Source: GCA-2862585 sp049890295 (lineage in GTDB: Bacteria; Bacteroidota; Bacteroidia; Flavobacteriales; UBA7312). From it: a stretch of 64,000 nucleotides of DNA. This document shows positions 43,990 to 52,678 of the stretch, in pieces; position 1 is the first letter of the stretch, and the number at the start of each line of letters is the position of its first letter. A model generated the notes under the pieces. The model saw only the letters and a program-made list of their open reading frames with translations. It was not told where the DNA came from and ran no database searches. The DNA lies in assembly GCA_049890295.1 (NCBI GenBank), contig JBMHBP010000023.1:62001-126000 (forward strand). The letters run 5' to 3'. The translations under genes were made by a program, and so were the position numbers.

Positions 43990-45945
43990 ATGAAGAAAAA
44001 CAAAAAAGAACCAAAAAAAAATAAGTTTAACTTTTACTGGATATACGCAATTATAGCCGTCATATTTTTTGGTTTACAACTATTAAATGTAAATAGCGCT
44101 AAAGAAATTTCTTGGCAGGAATTCAATAGAACCATACTACAAGCCAAAGAAGTTGAAAAAATTGTTGTTGTTAATAGAGAAACAGCACAAGTGTTTGTTA
44201 AGAAATCAGCACTTAACAAAGAAAAACATAAAGCTGTAGCTAATAAATCTTTTGGCAGTGCTGAAAATAATGGACCCCATTATTTCTTTCAAATCGCTTC
44301 ACCAGATGATTTTGAAAGTAAATTAAAAGAAGCTCAATCAGACTTTGACGATGAAGATAAAAGTGAGATTTTATATTCCACACAAAAAGATATCATAGGA
44401 GATGCCTTAGGTTGGATTTTTCCCATTCTTATTATGGTTGCAATTTGGATATTTTTAATGAGGAGAATGAGTGGTGGTGGCAGTGGTCCTGCTGGTCAAA
44501 TTTTTAATATTGGTAAATCAAAAGCTACATTATTCGATAAGACAAAAGTAAATGTTTCCTTCAAAGATGTAGCTGGATTAGAAGGTGCCAAAGAAGAAGT
44601 AGAAGAAATAGTTGACTTTCTAAAAAACCCAAAAAAATATACAGCTTTAGGCGGTAAAATTCCAAGAGGTGCTTTGCTTGTAGGCCCTCCAGGTACCGGT
44701 AAAACATTATTAGCCAAGGCCGTAGCTGGTGAAGCACAAGTACCCTTCTTTTCTCTGTCAGGTTCCGATTTTGTAGAAATGTTTGTTGGTGTTGGTGCTT
44801 CACGTGTGCGGGACCTTTTCAAGCAAGCTAAAGAAAAATCTCCTTCCATTATTTTCATCGATGAAATCGATGCCATTGGCCGTGCACGAGGAAAAAACAA
44901 TATTACTGGCGGTAACGATGAAAGAGAAAACACACTTAATCAACTTCTCACAGAAATGGATGGATTTGGAACAAATTCTGGTGTAATTGTTATTGGCGCA
45001 ACAAACCGAGCTGATGTATTAGACAGAGCATTGCTTAGAGCTGGCCGGTTTGATAGACAAATATTCGTTGATTTACCTGACTTGAGAGAGAGAAAAGAAA
45101 TTTTTGAAGTTCATGTAAAACCACTCACGCTGGCAAAAGATATTGAGATCGATTTCTTGTCAAAACAAACTCCAGGTTTTTCAGGTGCAGACATTGCCAA
45201 TGTGTGTAATGAATCAGCACTAATCGCAGCCAGAAAAAATAAAAAAATTGTCGAAAAGCAAGATTTTTTAGATGCTGTCGATAGAATTATTGGAGGTCTA
45301 GAAAAGAAAAATAAAATTATCTCTAAAGAAGAAAAACGAATTGTTGCTTTTCACGAAGCTGGTCATGCTACAGTTAGCTGGTTCCTAAAATATGCCTCAC
45401 CACTTATCAAGGTAACTATCGTACCAAGAGGAAGATCATTAGGTGCGGCATGGTATCTTCCAGAAGAAAGACAGCTTACCACTACCGAACAACTTACACA
45501 TGAAATGTGTGCTACACTTGGAGGTAGAGCAGCCGAAAAAATTATATTTGATAAAATTTCAACAGGTGCTTTGAGTGATTTAGAAAAAGTAACTAAACAA
45601 GCTTATTCAATGGTTTCAGTATACGGATTAAGTGATAAGTTAGGTAATATTAGCTACTATGATTCGAGTGGTAGAGATAGCTTTACAAAACCATACAGTG
45701 AATCAACAGCAAAGCTTATTGACGATGAAGTAAACAAACTGATTGAGGACTGCTATCAGAAAACATTAGATCTTCTTAAGAAACATAAAGCAAAACTTAC
45801 TAAGTTAGCAGAACTTCTTTTAGAAAAAGAAGTAATTTTTAAAGAAGATTTACTAGCTATTTTTGGCCCAAGAGAATGGGACAAAGAAAAAGAAAAAGAC
45901 GAAGATGAGTCAAAGCAAGTGGATAACGTTAAAGACAACGACTGA
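43990..45945 (+). CDS. ftsH: ATP-dependent zinc metalloprotease FtsH
   Basis: A membrane AAA+ protease that degrades membrane and short-lived cytoplasmic proteins. The 651-residue protein has two membrane segments (about residues 15-32 and 140-158), Walker A GPPGTGKT, Walker B IIFIDEIDAIG, the second region of homology ending RAGRFDRQIF, and the zinc site HEAGH (His455 to His459). The ATG at 43990 is the natural start; the upstream in-frame codons overlap rsfS. The C-terminus is acidic and Lys-rich, and overlaps the DUF2007 gene by 41 bp. Confidence 0.97.
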   Translation: MKKNKKEPKKNKFNFYWIYAIIAVIFFGLQLLNVNSAKEISWQEFNRTILQAKEVEKIVVVNRETAQVFVKKSALNKEKHKAVANKSFGSAENNGPHYFFQIASPDDFESKLKEAQSDFDDEDKSEILYSTQKDIIGDALGWIFPILIMVAIWIFLMRRMSGGGSGPAGQIFNIGKSKATLFDKTKVNVSFKDVAGLEGAKEEVEEIVDFLKNPKKYTALGGKIPRGALLVGPPGTGKTLLAKAVAGEAQVPFFSLSGSDFVEMFVGVGASRVRDLFKQAKEKSPSIIFIDEIDAIGRARGKNNITGGNDERENTLNQLLTEMDGFGTNSGVIVIGATNRADVLDRALLRAGRFDRQIFVDLPDLRERKEIFEVHVKPLTLAKDIEIDFLSKQTPGFSGADIANVCNESALIAARKNKKIVEKQDFLDAVDRIIGGLEKKNKIISKEEKRIVAFHEAGHATVSWFLKYASPLIKVTIVPRGRSLGAAWYLPEERQLTTTEQLTHEMCATLGGRAAEKIIFDKISTGALSDLEKVTKQAYSMVSVYGLSDKLGNISYYDSSGRDSFTKPYSESTAKLIDDEVNKLIEDCYQKTLDLLKKHKAKLTKLAELLLEKEVIFKEDLLAIFGPREWDKEKEKDEDESKQVDNVKDND

Positions 45946-46111
45946 TATTTATCACCTTCACATTATTAAGGGAAAACTATCAGAGCATGAAATAGACGCT
46001 GTAATTATAAATAAAATTGACTCATCTTATTTACAGTTTGGAGAAGCTGAACTGAAAATCAAAGAAGCCGATAAAGAAAGAGCTCAAAAAATTATAGAAA
46101 ATGCTCAATAA
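45905..46111 (+). CDS. DUF2007 family small protein
   Basis: A 68-residue protein of the DUF2007 ('putative signal transducing') family: SKWITLKTTTDIYHLHIIKGKLSEHEIDAV, then SSYLQFGEAELKI and a final helix. I set the start at the ATG at 45905, which lies inside the ftsH end (41-bp overlap) and gives the usual family length. Its end overlaps cdsA by 11 bp. It sits between ftsH and cdsA in many Bacteroidota, so the order is conserved although the function is unknown. Confidence 0.82.
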   Translation: MSQSKWITLKTTTDIYHLHIIKGKLSEHEIDAVIINKIDSSYLQFGEAELKIKEADKERAQKIIENAQ

Positions 46112-46922
46112 AAACTTGCTTACCAGAACAATTACAGGAACTATCTATGGTGTAGTTTTAATTAGTAGTTTGTTATTAGGTGAAATGAGTTCAGCGTTAT
46201 TTTTTCTTATTGCTATGTTTATTTCGCTACACGAATTTTACACTATCAGCTCAAATAAAAACATAAATCCTCAGATAATTTTAGGATTACTCACATCATT
46301 TTGTATTTATTCATCTGCTTTTTTCTATTTTAAAAATATTGAACTTTCTGCAATATTTATCCAATTTACCTTACTATTTTTACTAGTCATTAATGCAATT
46401 GAACTATTTAGAAATAAAGAAAATAGCCTAAAAAATATAGCCATTACTTTATTTGGCATATTTTATATTTCAGTGCCTTTGTCCTTAACATTTTTTCTTA
46501 CTCATTATAACTTAAAGGAATTCAATTACACACTTTTACTGTGTATTATTATATTAATTTGGATGAGCGATATTGGTGGATATTTCATTGGTTCTAAATT
46601 TGGCAAAAACAAACTATTTGAACGGGTATCACCTAAAAAAACATGGGAAGGAGCTTTAGGGGGGCTAATATTTAGTATCATCTCCTGTATAATTATTTCT
46701 AATTTTACGACAGTGTTATCTCCATTGCAATGGATTATTTTTGGAGTGGTTATCACAGCTGGGTCAATAATTGGAGATCTCATAGAATCAATGATTAAAA
46801 GAGCTGTTAATGTGAAAGACAGTGGTACTATTTTACCAGGTCATGGTGGTGTGCTAGACAGGATAGATAGTGCATTATTCGTAATACCTCTAGCATATAT
46901 TTTTCTTACATTCGTAGCATGA
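46101..46922 (+). CDS. cdsA: Phosphatidate cytidylyltransferase
   Basis: It makes CDP-diacylglycerol from phosphatidate and CTP, the branch point of phospholipid synthesis. The 273-residue membrane protein has about seven membrane segments and the family signature near the C-terminus: SDIGGYFIGSKFG, KKTWEGALGG, then KDSGTILPGHGGVLDRIDS. It overlaps DUF2007 upstream (11 bp) and psd downstream (ATGA, 4 bp). Confidence 0.96.
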   Translation: MLNKNLLTRTITGTIYGVVLISSLLLGEMSSALFFLIAMFISLHEFYTISSNKNINPQIILGLLTSFCIYSSAFFYFKNIELSAIFIQFTLLFLLVINAIELFRNKENSLKNIAITLFGIFYISVPLSLTFFLTHYNLKEFNYTLLLCIIILIWMSDIGGYFIGSKFGKNKLFERVSPKKTWEGALGGLIFSIISCIIISNFTTVLSPLQWIIFGVVITAGSIIGDLIESMIKRAVNVKDSGTILPGHGGVLDRIDSALFVIPLAYIFLTFVA

Positions 46923-47569
46923 ATTTAATACACAAAGAAGGTTATAAAATTATAACTACTACACTCATTATTCTTATTATCCTAAACTACTTCATGGGTA
47001 CTTTAGAAATAGAATGGTTAAAAAATCTCGTTCTAGGAGTCTCAATTGTTGTGTTAGTATTAGTCTTACAATTTTTCAGAAACCCAAAACGAACTGTCAC
47101 CGCTGAAGAGAATGAAGTTGTAGCTCCTGCTGATGGTAAGGTCGTTATTATTGAAGAAGTCGAAGAACCCGAATATTTTAAAGATAAAAGACTTCAAGTT
47201 TCGATTTTCATGTCACCTATTAATGTACACGTAAATAGATACCCCATTAGCGGTAAAGTAAAATACACAAAATATCACCCAGGCAAATACCTTGTAGCCT
47301 GGCACCCAAAATCTTCCACTAAAAACGAACGTACCACTGTAGTTGTAGAAAATAATGGATTTGAGGTATTATTTCGACAAATAGCTGGTGCAGTTGCAAG
47401 ACGAATTGTGCTTTATGCTAATGAAAACGATCAAGCTATTAAAGGTCAAGATTTTGGTTTCATCAAATTTGGATCTAGAGTAGATTTATTTTTCCCAATT
47501 GGCACTGAAATCAATGTGGATCTAAATCAAGTCGTTAAGGGTAATAAAACTATTTTGGCTAGGTTCTAA
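46919..47569 (+). CDS. psd: Phosphatidylserine decarboxylase family protein
   Basis: It decarboxylates phosphatidylserine to phosphatidylethanolamine. The 216-residue protein is the short bacterial/archaeal type with one or two N-terminal membrane segments (about residues 10-45). Self-cleavage to form the pyruvoyl cofactor should occur at FGS, with Ser186 (KFGSRVDLFFP) becoming the pyruvoyl group. The conserved His region is MSPINVHVNRYP. It overlaps cdsA by 4 bp, giving coordinated phospholipid synthesis. Confidence 0.94.
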   Translation: MNLIHKEGYKIITTTLIILIILNYFMGTLEIEWLKNLVLGVSIVVLVLVLQFFRNPKRTVTAEENEVVAPADGKVVIIEEVEEPEYFKDKRLQVSIFMSPINVHVNRYPISGKVKYTKYHPGKYLVAWHPKSSTKNERTTVVVENNGFEVLFRQIAGAVARRIVLYANENDQAIKGQDFGFIKFGSRVDLFFPIGTEINVDLNQVVKGNKTILARF

Positions 47570-47585
47570 TTTTTTAGTAATTTCG
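47554..47585 (+). promoter_or_regulatory. Promoter of the Cys/Lys-rich protein gene
   Basis: TTTG (47554-47557), a 20-bp spacer and TAATTTCG (47578-47585), one mismatch from TAnnTTTG. It overlaps the 3' end of psd, so the small gene can be expressed on its own. Confidence 0.5.
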
Positions 47586-47609
47586 AAAAAAATAGAAAAC
47601 AAAAAAACA

Positions 47610-47969
47610 ATGAAAAAGATATTACTAATAATGCTAATTGGGTTTTTATCCCAAAGTGTTATTGCTCAGTGCTCTTCCAATGATAAAAAATCAGATGTTA
47701 AAGTAGAGCAAACTTCTAAATCGTCATGTTCTAAGGACGAAGTAAAAAAATGTTCCAGTTCTGAAAAAACAGCATCATCTTGTTCAAAAGGTGAGAAAAA
47801 ATCATGCTGCAGTAAAGACAAATCAGCAAAATGTGCATCATCTGAATCAAAAGCAGATGCTACTAAAAAATGTACTAAAGGCGATTCTTGTTGTAAAAAA
47901 ACTGGAAAAACTGTCGCTAATTGTGACAAAAAGAGTCAAGGGTGTTGTAAGAAAACAGCCTCAAAATAA
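47610..47969 (+). CDS. Secreted Cys/Lys-rich small protein
   Basis: A 119-residue protein with a signal peptide (about residues 1-19, ending VIAQ) and a mature part of about 100 residues that is low-complexity: Lys, Ser and 13 Cys, including three CC pairs (KSCCSK, DSCCKK, QGCCKK) and repeated (S/K)CSK units. It has no recognised domain. Metal binding (metallothionein-like) or a disulfide-linked coat are both possible; neither is shown. Codon phase and the flanking promoter and terminator support a real gene. The opposite strand also has an open frame here, but that is a by-product of the repetitive codons. Confidence 0.75.
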   Translation: MKKILLIMLIGFLSQSVIAQCSSNDKKSDVKVEQTSKSSCSKDEVKKCSSSEKTASSCSKGEKKSCCSKDKSAKCASSESKADATKKCTKGDSCCKKTGKTVANCDKKSQGCCKKTASK

Positions 47970-47984
47970 ATTTATCTAAATATT

Positions 47985-48023
47985 AAAAAAACTCGAGCAG
48001 TATTTACTGTTCGAGTTTTTTTT
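47985..48023 (+). terminator. Terminator after the Cys/Lys-rich gene
   Basis: ACTCGAGCAG (47991-48000), a 6-nt loop and CTGTTCGAGT (48007-48016) form a 10-bp stem with one G-U pair, followed by an eight-T tract. A-rich sequence on the other side could also serve minus-strand transcripts. Confidence 0.88.
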
Positions 48024-48051
48024 ATCCTAATCTCTTATTTTTAGTATAATA

Positions 48052-49275
48052 ATGACCTTTCATCAGTACCAATTATCAAATGGGATAAGAATTGTTCATA
48101 AAGAAACTGAACGTTCTGTTGCACATTGTGGACTTATAATAAAAGGTGGTTCTAGAGATGAGCTTGAACATGAACAAGGGCTTGCTCATTTTATAGAACA
48201 TGTCATTTTCAAGGGGACTAAAAAGAGAAAGGCCTATCATATTTTGAGTAGAATGGAAGATGTAGGAGGCGAGATAAACGCCTTTACAACAAAAGAAGAA
48301 ACTTGCATTTATTCATCGTTTTTACCTGAATACTATGATAGAGCATTGGAACTTTTAAGTGATATTGGATTCAACTCAAATTTTCCTAAAAAAGAGTTAG
48401 AAAAAGAAAAAACTGTTGTTCTTGACGAAATAAACTATTACAAAGACACTCCCTCAGAATTGATTTTTGATGAATTTGAAGAAGTGGTATTTGACAATCA
48501 CCCATTAGGTAAAAACGTACTAGGCACACCAAAACATATACAATCTTTTACAAAGGAAATGATACGTGATTTTATTAGGCGTAATTATTTAACACATGAA
48601 ATGGTGATTAGCTCAGTTGGCAATATTAGCATGAAACGTTTGATAAAACTTATTGAAAAATATTTTTCTAATATTCCAAAAAGTCAACTATTAAGAAAAA
48701 AAATAGACTTCTCAAATTATAAAGCAAAAGAGGTAACATCCGTTAGAAAAGGCTTCCAAGCCCATTGTGTTCTAGGTCGAGAGGCATACGGTGTTGATCA
48801 TCCAAAAAAAACAGCACTAATACTTCTTAATAATATTCTTGGTGGACCAGGAATGAACTCCAGACTAAATTTAGCAATTAGAGAAAAGTTCGGATTTACA
48901 TACACAATAGAGTCAAATTATAGCCCATACAGTGATACTGGTATTTTTTCAATTTATTTAGCAAGTGATAATAATGCACTAAAAAAAAGTATTCAACTTA
49001 CAATAAAAGAAATTGAAAAACTGTGTAAAAAGAAACTAGGTGTAATGCAATTAAAAAAGGCTAAAAAACAGCTAATAGGACAAATTGCTATAGCTCAGGA
49101 AAACGATATGAACTTTATGTTAGCAATGGGAAAAAGCGTGCTATATTATAATAAAGTTGATACTTTTGAAGAAGTAAAAGAAAAGGTTGAAGCAGTAAAT
49201 GCAACTGAACTTTTAGAAGTTGCAAATGAAATTTTAGACACTAATAACTTATCTCAGTTAATCTATAAACTATAA
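48052..49275 (+). CDS. M16 family zinc peptidase
   Basis: A 407-residue processing-peptidase-like M16 protein without a signal peptide. The zinc motif is HFIEH, His46 to His50 (GLAHFIEHVIFKG), with the third ligand Glu in EKEKTVVLDEINYY (about residue 121). The C-terminal half is the usual second M16 domain. This is the short form, which in many bacteria works as a dimer, unlike the 973-residue M16 at 31.5 kb. Its TAA shares the A with the ATG of the methyltransferase gene. Confidence 0.93.
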   Translation: MTFHQYQLSNGIRIVHKETERSVAHCGLIIKGGSRDELEHEQGLAHFIEHVIFKGTKKRKAYHILSRMEDVGGEINAFTTKEETCIYSSFLPEYYDRALELLSDIGFNSNFPKKELEKEKTVVLDEINYYKDTPSELIFDEFEEVVFDNHPLGKNVLGTPKHIQSFTKEMIRDFIRRNYLTHEMVISSVGNISMKRLIKLIEKYFSNIPKSQLLRKKIDFSNYKAKEVTSVRKGFQAHCVLGREAYGVDHPKKTALILLNNILGGPGMNSRLNLAIREKFGFTYTIESNYSPYSDTGIFSIYLASDNNALKKSIQLTIKEIEKLCKKKLGVMQLKKAKKQLIGQIAIAQENDMNFMLAMGKSVLYYNKVDTFEEVKEKVEAVNATELLEVANEILDTNNLSQLIYKL

Positions 49276-49919
49276 TGGAATTTTTACCTGAACAGCTAGA
49301 CAACTATGTCTGTAATCACACTCAAAAAGAAAGTGATGTTCTTTCTAAACTGAATCGAGAAACTTGGGCTAAAGTTCTTATTCCAAGAATGCTTTCAGGT
49401 CATTTGCAAGGTAGAACTTTGAGCATGTTAAGTAAAATGATTACACCAAGATCTATTTTAGAGATAGGGACTTATACTGGCTATTCGGCAATTTGTCTTT
49501 CAGAAGGATTATCTAAAAATGGAATTCTATATACAATTGATATCAATGAAGAACTTGAATCGATGTCATCTTCTTACTTCGAAAAAGCAGGAATAAAAAA
49601 TGCCATTAGACAATTCACCGGCAATGCTTTAGAAATAATTCCAACTATTGATGATAATTTTGATTTAGTTTTTATAGACGCTGACAAAGAAAATTACAGT
49701 AATTATTTCGATATTGTAATTGAAAAAATACCGATAGGTGGATTTATTATAGCGGATAATGTTTTATGGAGTGGTAAAGTCGTAGAAGAAGTATCTGAAA
49801 AGGATAATGAAACCAAATCTATAATTGAATTTAACAGCAAAATACATAAAAGTGATAGAGTAGAAAATGTATTATTGCCAGTAAGAGATGGGTTAATGAT
49901 ATGTCGTAAAGTAAAATGA
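49275..49919 (+). CDS. SAM-dependent O-methyltransferase
   Basis: A 214-residue class I methyltransferase of the caffeoyl-CoA/catechol type (Methyltransf_3). The SAM motif is LEIGTYTGYSAICL (about residues 60-73), followed by YTIDINEE and the metal-binding FIDADKENY (about 136-144) and IADNVLWSG. The substrate is unknown. It overlaps the M16 gene by 1 bp and proline dehydrogenase by 4 bp (ATGA). Confidence 0.92.
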   Translation: MEFLPEQLDNYVCNHTQKESDVLSKLNRETWAKVLIPRMLSGHLQGRTLSMLSKMITPRSILEIGTYTGYSAICLSEGLSKNGILYTIDINEELESMSSSYFEKAGIKNAIRQFTGNALEIIPTIDDNFDLVFIDADKENYSNYFDIVIEKIPIGGFIIADNVLWSGKVVEEVSEKDNETKSIIEFNSKIHKSDRVENVLLPVRDGLMICRKVK

Positions 49920-51085
49920 GTAAGCTTTCATTTGAAAATACAGAAATAAGTTTTCAGTCAAAATCAAATTCTGAATTGCAACAATCGTTCTGGTTGTTTA
50001 AACTTGTAGGAAGTCCTGTAATTGTTAAAATAGGATCTTCATTAATGCAATTCGCATTACTTATGAGACTACCAATCAAGTCAATAATTAAAGCTACCAT
50101 ATTCAAACAATTTTGCGGCGGAGAATCCATAGCAGACTGTAAAGAAAGTATCAAAAATTTAGAGACATATAATGTAAAAACAATTCTTGATTATTCGGTT
50201 GAAGGGAAACATTCGGAAGATGATTTCAATGCAGTTACAAAGGAAATAACAAGAACCATTGAACGAGCAAAAAATGATACAAGTATTCCTTTTGCCGTTT
50301 TTAAGGTTTCAGGCCTAGGTGCATTAGAATTATTAGAAAAAATTAGTTCAAATAAATTACTCACTGTAAAAGAAACTAATGACTTTGATCTTTTAAAAGA
50401 ACGAGTTAATAAAATTTGTCAAACAGCCTTTGATTTAGATGTAAAGGTATTTATTGACGCAGAAGAAAGCTGGATTCAAGATGCTATTGACGATATAGCT
50501 ACTGCAATGATGCAAAAATTTAATAGTAAAAAAGCTATTGTCTATAATACCCTACAATTATATAGATGGGATAGGCTAGCATTTCTAAAGCAATTATTTG
50601 CTGATGCTGAAAATAATAATTACTACTTAGGTTTAAAATTAGTAAGAGGAGCCTATATGGAAAAAGAAAGAGACAGAGCTTCTACTTATGGATACCCAAG
50701 TCCAATTCAAAAAAATAAAAATCAATGTGACCAAGACTATGACTTAGCCTTGAAGTTTTGCGTTGAACATAGTAATAAAATTGCTATCTGTGCTGGAACT
50801 CACAATGAAAAAAGTTCAATTTACTTGACTGAGTTAATGGCTAAATTTAATATCTCAAATAATGATGAGCGCATTTATTTCTCACAGCTATTAGGGATGA
50901 GTGATCATATCAGTTTTAATCTAGCACATGAGGGATACAATGTTGTAAAATATATGCCTTACGGACCAGTTAAAGAGGTTATGCCATATTTAATAAGAAG
51001 GGCACAAGAAAATACATCTATTTCTGGTCAGACTGGAAGAGAATTGAATTTAATTATTAAAGAAAAGCAAAGAAGAAGGATTTAA
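49916..51085 (+). CDS. Proline dehydrogenase
   Basis: It oxidises proline to 1-pyrroline-5-carboxylate with FAD and passes electrons to quinone. The 389-residue monofunctional enzyme has the barrel motifs LGLKLVRGAYMEKER (substrate and FAD contacts), AGTHNEKSS, and the C-terminal RRAQENTSISGQTGRE that binds the carboxylate with its Arg pair. The P5C dehydrogenase partner is not in the window. The end overlaps the convergent DUF4258 gene by 4 bp (TTAA). Confidence 0.94.
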   Translation: MSKLSFENTEISFQSKSNSELQQSFWLFKLVGSPVIVKIGSSLMQFALLMRLPIKSIIKATIFKQFCGGESIADCKESIKNLETYNVKTILDYSVEGKHSEDDFNAVTKEITRTIERAKNDTSIPFAVFKVSGLGALELLEKISSNKLLTVKETNDFDLLKERVNKICQTAFDLDVKVFIDAEESWIQDAIDDIATAMMQKFNSKKAIVYNTLQLYRWDRLAFLKQLFADAENNNYYLGLKLVRGAYMEKERDRASTYGYPSPIQKNKNQCDQDYDLALKFCVEHSNKIAICAGTHNEKSSIYLTELMAKFNISNNDERIYFSQLLGMSDHISFNLAHEGYNVVKYMPYGPVKEVMPYLIRRAQENTSISGQTGRELNLIIKEKQRRRI

Positions 51086-51471
51086 TCACAATTACAACTA
51101 TCCTTCCCTCCTACTACATTAAAATCGATTATTTTGACGACGTTTTCAGCACATAATTCAAATTGAACACTTAAAGCGTCTTTTTCAACAAAGTAGAATT
51201 TGCAAGGTTCTTCATTAACTTTGCTTTTATCAAAATTCACCTCACCACCATTCAAGACATCCACTATTTCATTTTGTTGCATTTCAAAGCACTCCAATAG
51301 ACATTGTGTATTGGAATTGACATAAATAGTATCTTGATTAAGATGATAAATAACCCTATAATCTAAACTAAAATATTGCATATACTCAGAAAATCTACCT
51401 GGAAAAGCGAAACGAATGATCATCACACCAAGTAAAATACCAAACAAAAAAATACTGAATCTTCTAGCCAT
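51082..51471 (-). CDS. DUF4258 domain-containing membrane-anchored protein
   Basis: A 129-residue protein with one N-terminal membrane segment (FSIFLFGILLGVMIIRFAF) and a DUF4258-like domain: NGGEVNFDKSKVNEEPCKFYFVEKD resembles the family's 'G.VDF..S' core. Near the C-terminus is DSCNCD. The ATG at 51471 is preferred; the upstream codons would need a TTG. It is the last gene of porX-tsaE-ald-DUF4258, 1 bp after ald. Function is unknown. Confidence 0.7.
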   Translation of the reverse strand: MARRFSIFLFGILLGVMIIRFAFPGRFSEYMQYFSLDYRVIYHLNQDTIYVNSNTQCLLECFEMQQNEIVDVLNGGEVNFDKSKVNEEPCKFYFVEKDALSVQFELCAENVVKIIDFNVVGGKDSCNCD

Positions 51472-51472
51472 A

Positions 51473-52678
51473 TTACATAGTAGCAATTAATAAATCTATT
51501 TCCTTGTAATTCATATTGAACCAGTCACCAACCATTTTGTTAGTTAAAATTCCGTGACAAATATATACACCTTGACGCAGTCCAGTGTCGGATGAAATTA
51601 CATTTTCTAATCCACCAAAATCACCAATTCTTAAAACAATAGGGGTAAGTATATTACTCAATGAAAAGGAAGCGGTTCTTGATACTCGAGACGGGATATT
51701 TGGAACACAATAGTGCTTAACACCATATTTTTCAAAGGTTGGACGAGCATGGTGTGTTAATTCAGACGTTTCAACACAACCACCTTGATCAATACTCACG
51801 TCAATAATTACTGAACCTACTTTCATGTTTTTTACCATTTCTTCAGTCACCACGCATGGCGTTCTATTTTCAGTAGATCTTAAAGCTGCGATAACGACAT
51901 CAGCTCTTCGAAGTGATTTTGATAAGACTTTCGGCTGAATAATAGAAGTAAAAACACGTAGGTTAATATCATTTTGAAGCCTTCTTAGCTTAGATATGGA
52001 GTTATCAAATACTTTGACTGAAGCACCCAACCCTAGTGCTGATCGTGCGGCAAACTCCCCTACTGTACCAGCGCCAATAATCACTACTTCTGTTGGTGTA
52101 ACACCTGAAATACCTCCCATTAACAAACCCTTACCATCATTAACATTAGATAAAGATTCTGATGCTATTAATATCGATGATATACCAGCAATTTCACTCA
52201 TTGAACGAATTAAAGGCATAATACCCACTTCATCCTGAATAAACTCATATGCAAGACATGTAATTTTTTTATCAGATAACTTAGAAATAAATTCTTTATT
52301 ACGTGTTTTGATTTGTAAGGCAGATATAAGCGTCTGACGGCCTTTCATTAAATCTATTTCATCTAATGTAGGTGGTTCAACTTTTAAAATAATATCGGCC
52401 TGGAATACTTCTTTTTTGTCATAAACGACTTTTGCACCAGCCTCACTGTATTCATTATCAGTAAAATTACTTCCATCTCCTGCCCCTGTCTCAATAAGAA
52501 CTTCATGACCATGACTAACCAAAAGCTGTACAGCATCAGGCACTATAGGAATTCTACTTTCTTTAAAAGCAGATTCTTTTGGCACCCCAATAAATAGGGA
52601 CTTTGATTCTTTTTTCAGTTCAACTTTTTCTTCCTGAGGCAGCAAACCACCACTTTTAAATGATGAAATATTTGTCAT
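51473..52678 (-). CDS. ald: Alanine dehydrogenase
   Basis: It interconverts L-alanine and pyruvate plus ammonia with NAD. The 401-residue protein has the family opening GVPKESAFKESRIPIVPDAV (about residues 32-51), the Rossmann motif VVIIGAGTVGEFAARSA and the SIDQGGCVETS segment with the catalytic region. It is about 30 residues longer at the N-terminus than typical Ald. It overlaps tsaE by 4 bp and probably shares its transcript. Confidence 0.92.
   Translation of the reverse strand: MTNISSFKSGGLLPQEEKVELKKESKSLFIGVPKESAFKESRIPIVPDAVQLLVSHGHEVLIETGAGDGSNFTDNEYSEAGAKVVYDKKEVFQADIILKVEPPTLDEIDLMKGRQTLISALQIKTRNKEFISKLSDKKITCLAYEFIQDEVGIMPLIRSMSEIAGISSILIASESLSNVNDGKGLLMGGISGVTPTEVVIIGAGTVGEFAARSALGLGASVKVFDNSISKLRRLQNDINLRVFTSIIQPKVLSKSLRRADVVIAALRSTENRTPCVVTEEMVKNMKVGSVIIDVSIDQGGCVETSELTHHARPTFEKYGVKHYCVPNIPSRVSRTASFSLSNILTPIVLRIGDFGGLENVISSDTGLRQGVYICHGILTNKMVGDWFNMNYKEIDLLIATM

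Noticed and set aside
44496..44933. 145-codon open frame antisense to ftsH
   Set aside because: It lies opposite the AAA+ core of FtsH; a shadow of conserved Gly/Lys codons.
47666..47929. 87-codon open frame antisense to the Cys/Lys-rich gene
   Set aside because: It mirrors the repetitive AAA/TCA/TGT codons; no promoter or start context on the minus strand, while the plus strand has a promoter, a signal peptide and a terminator.
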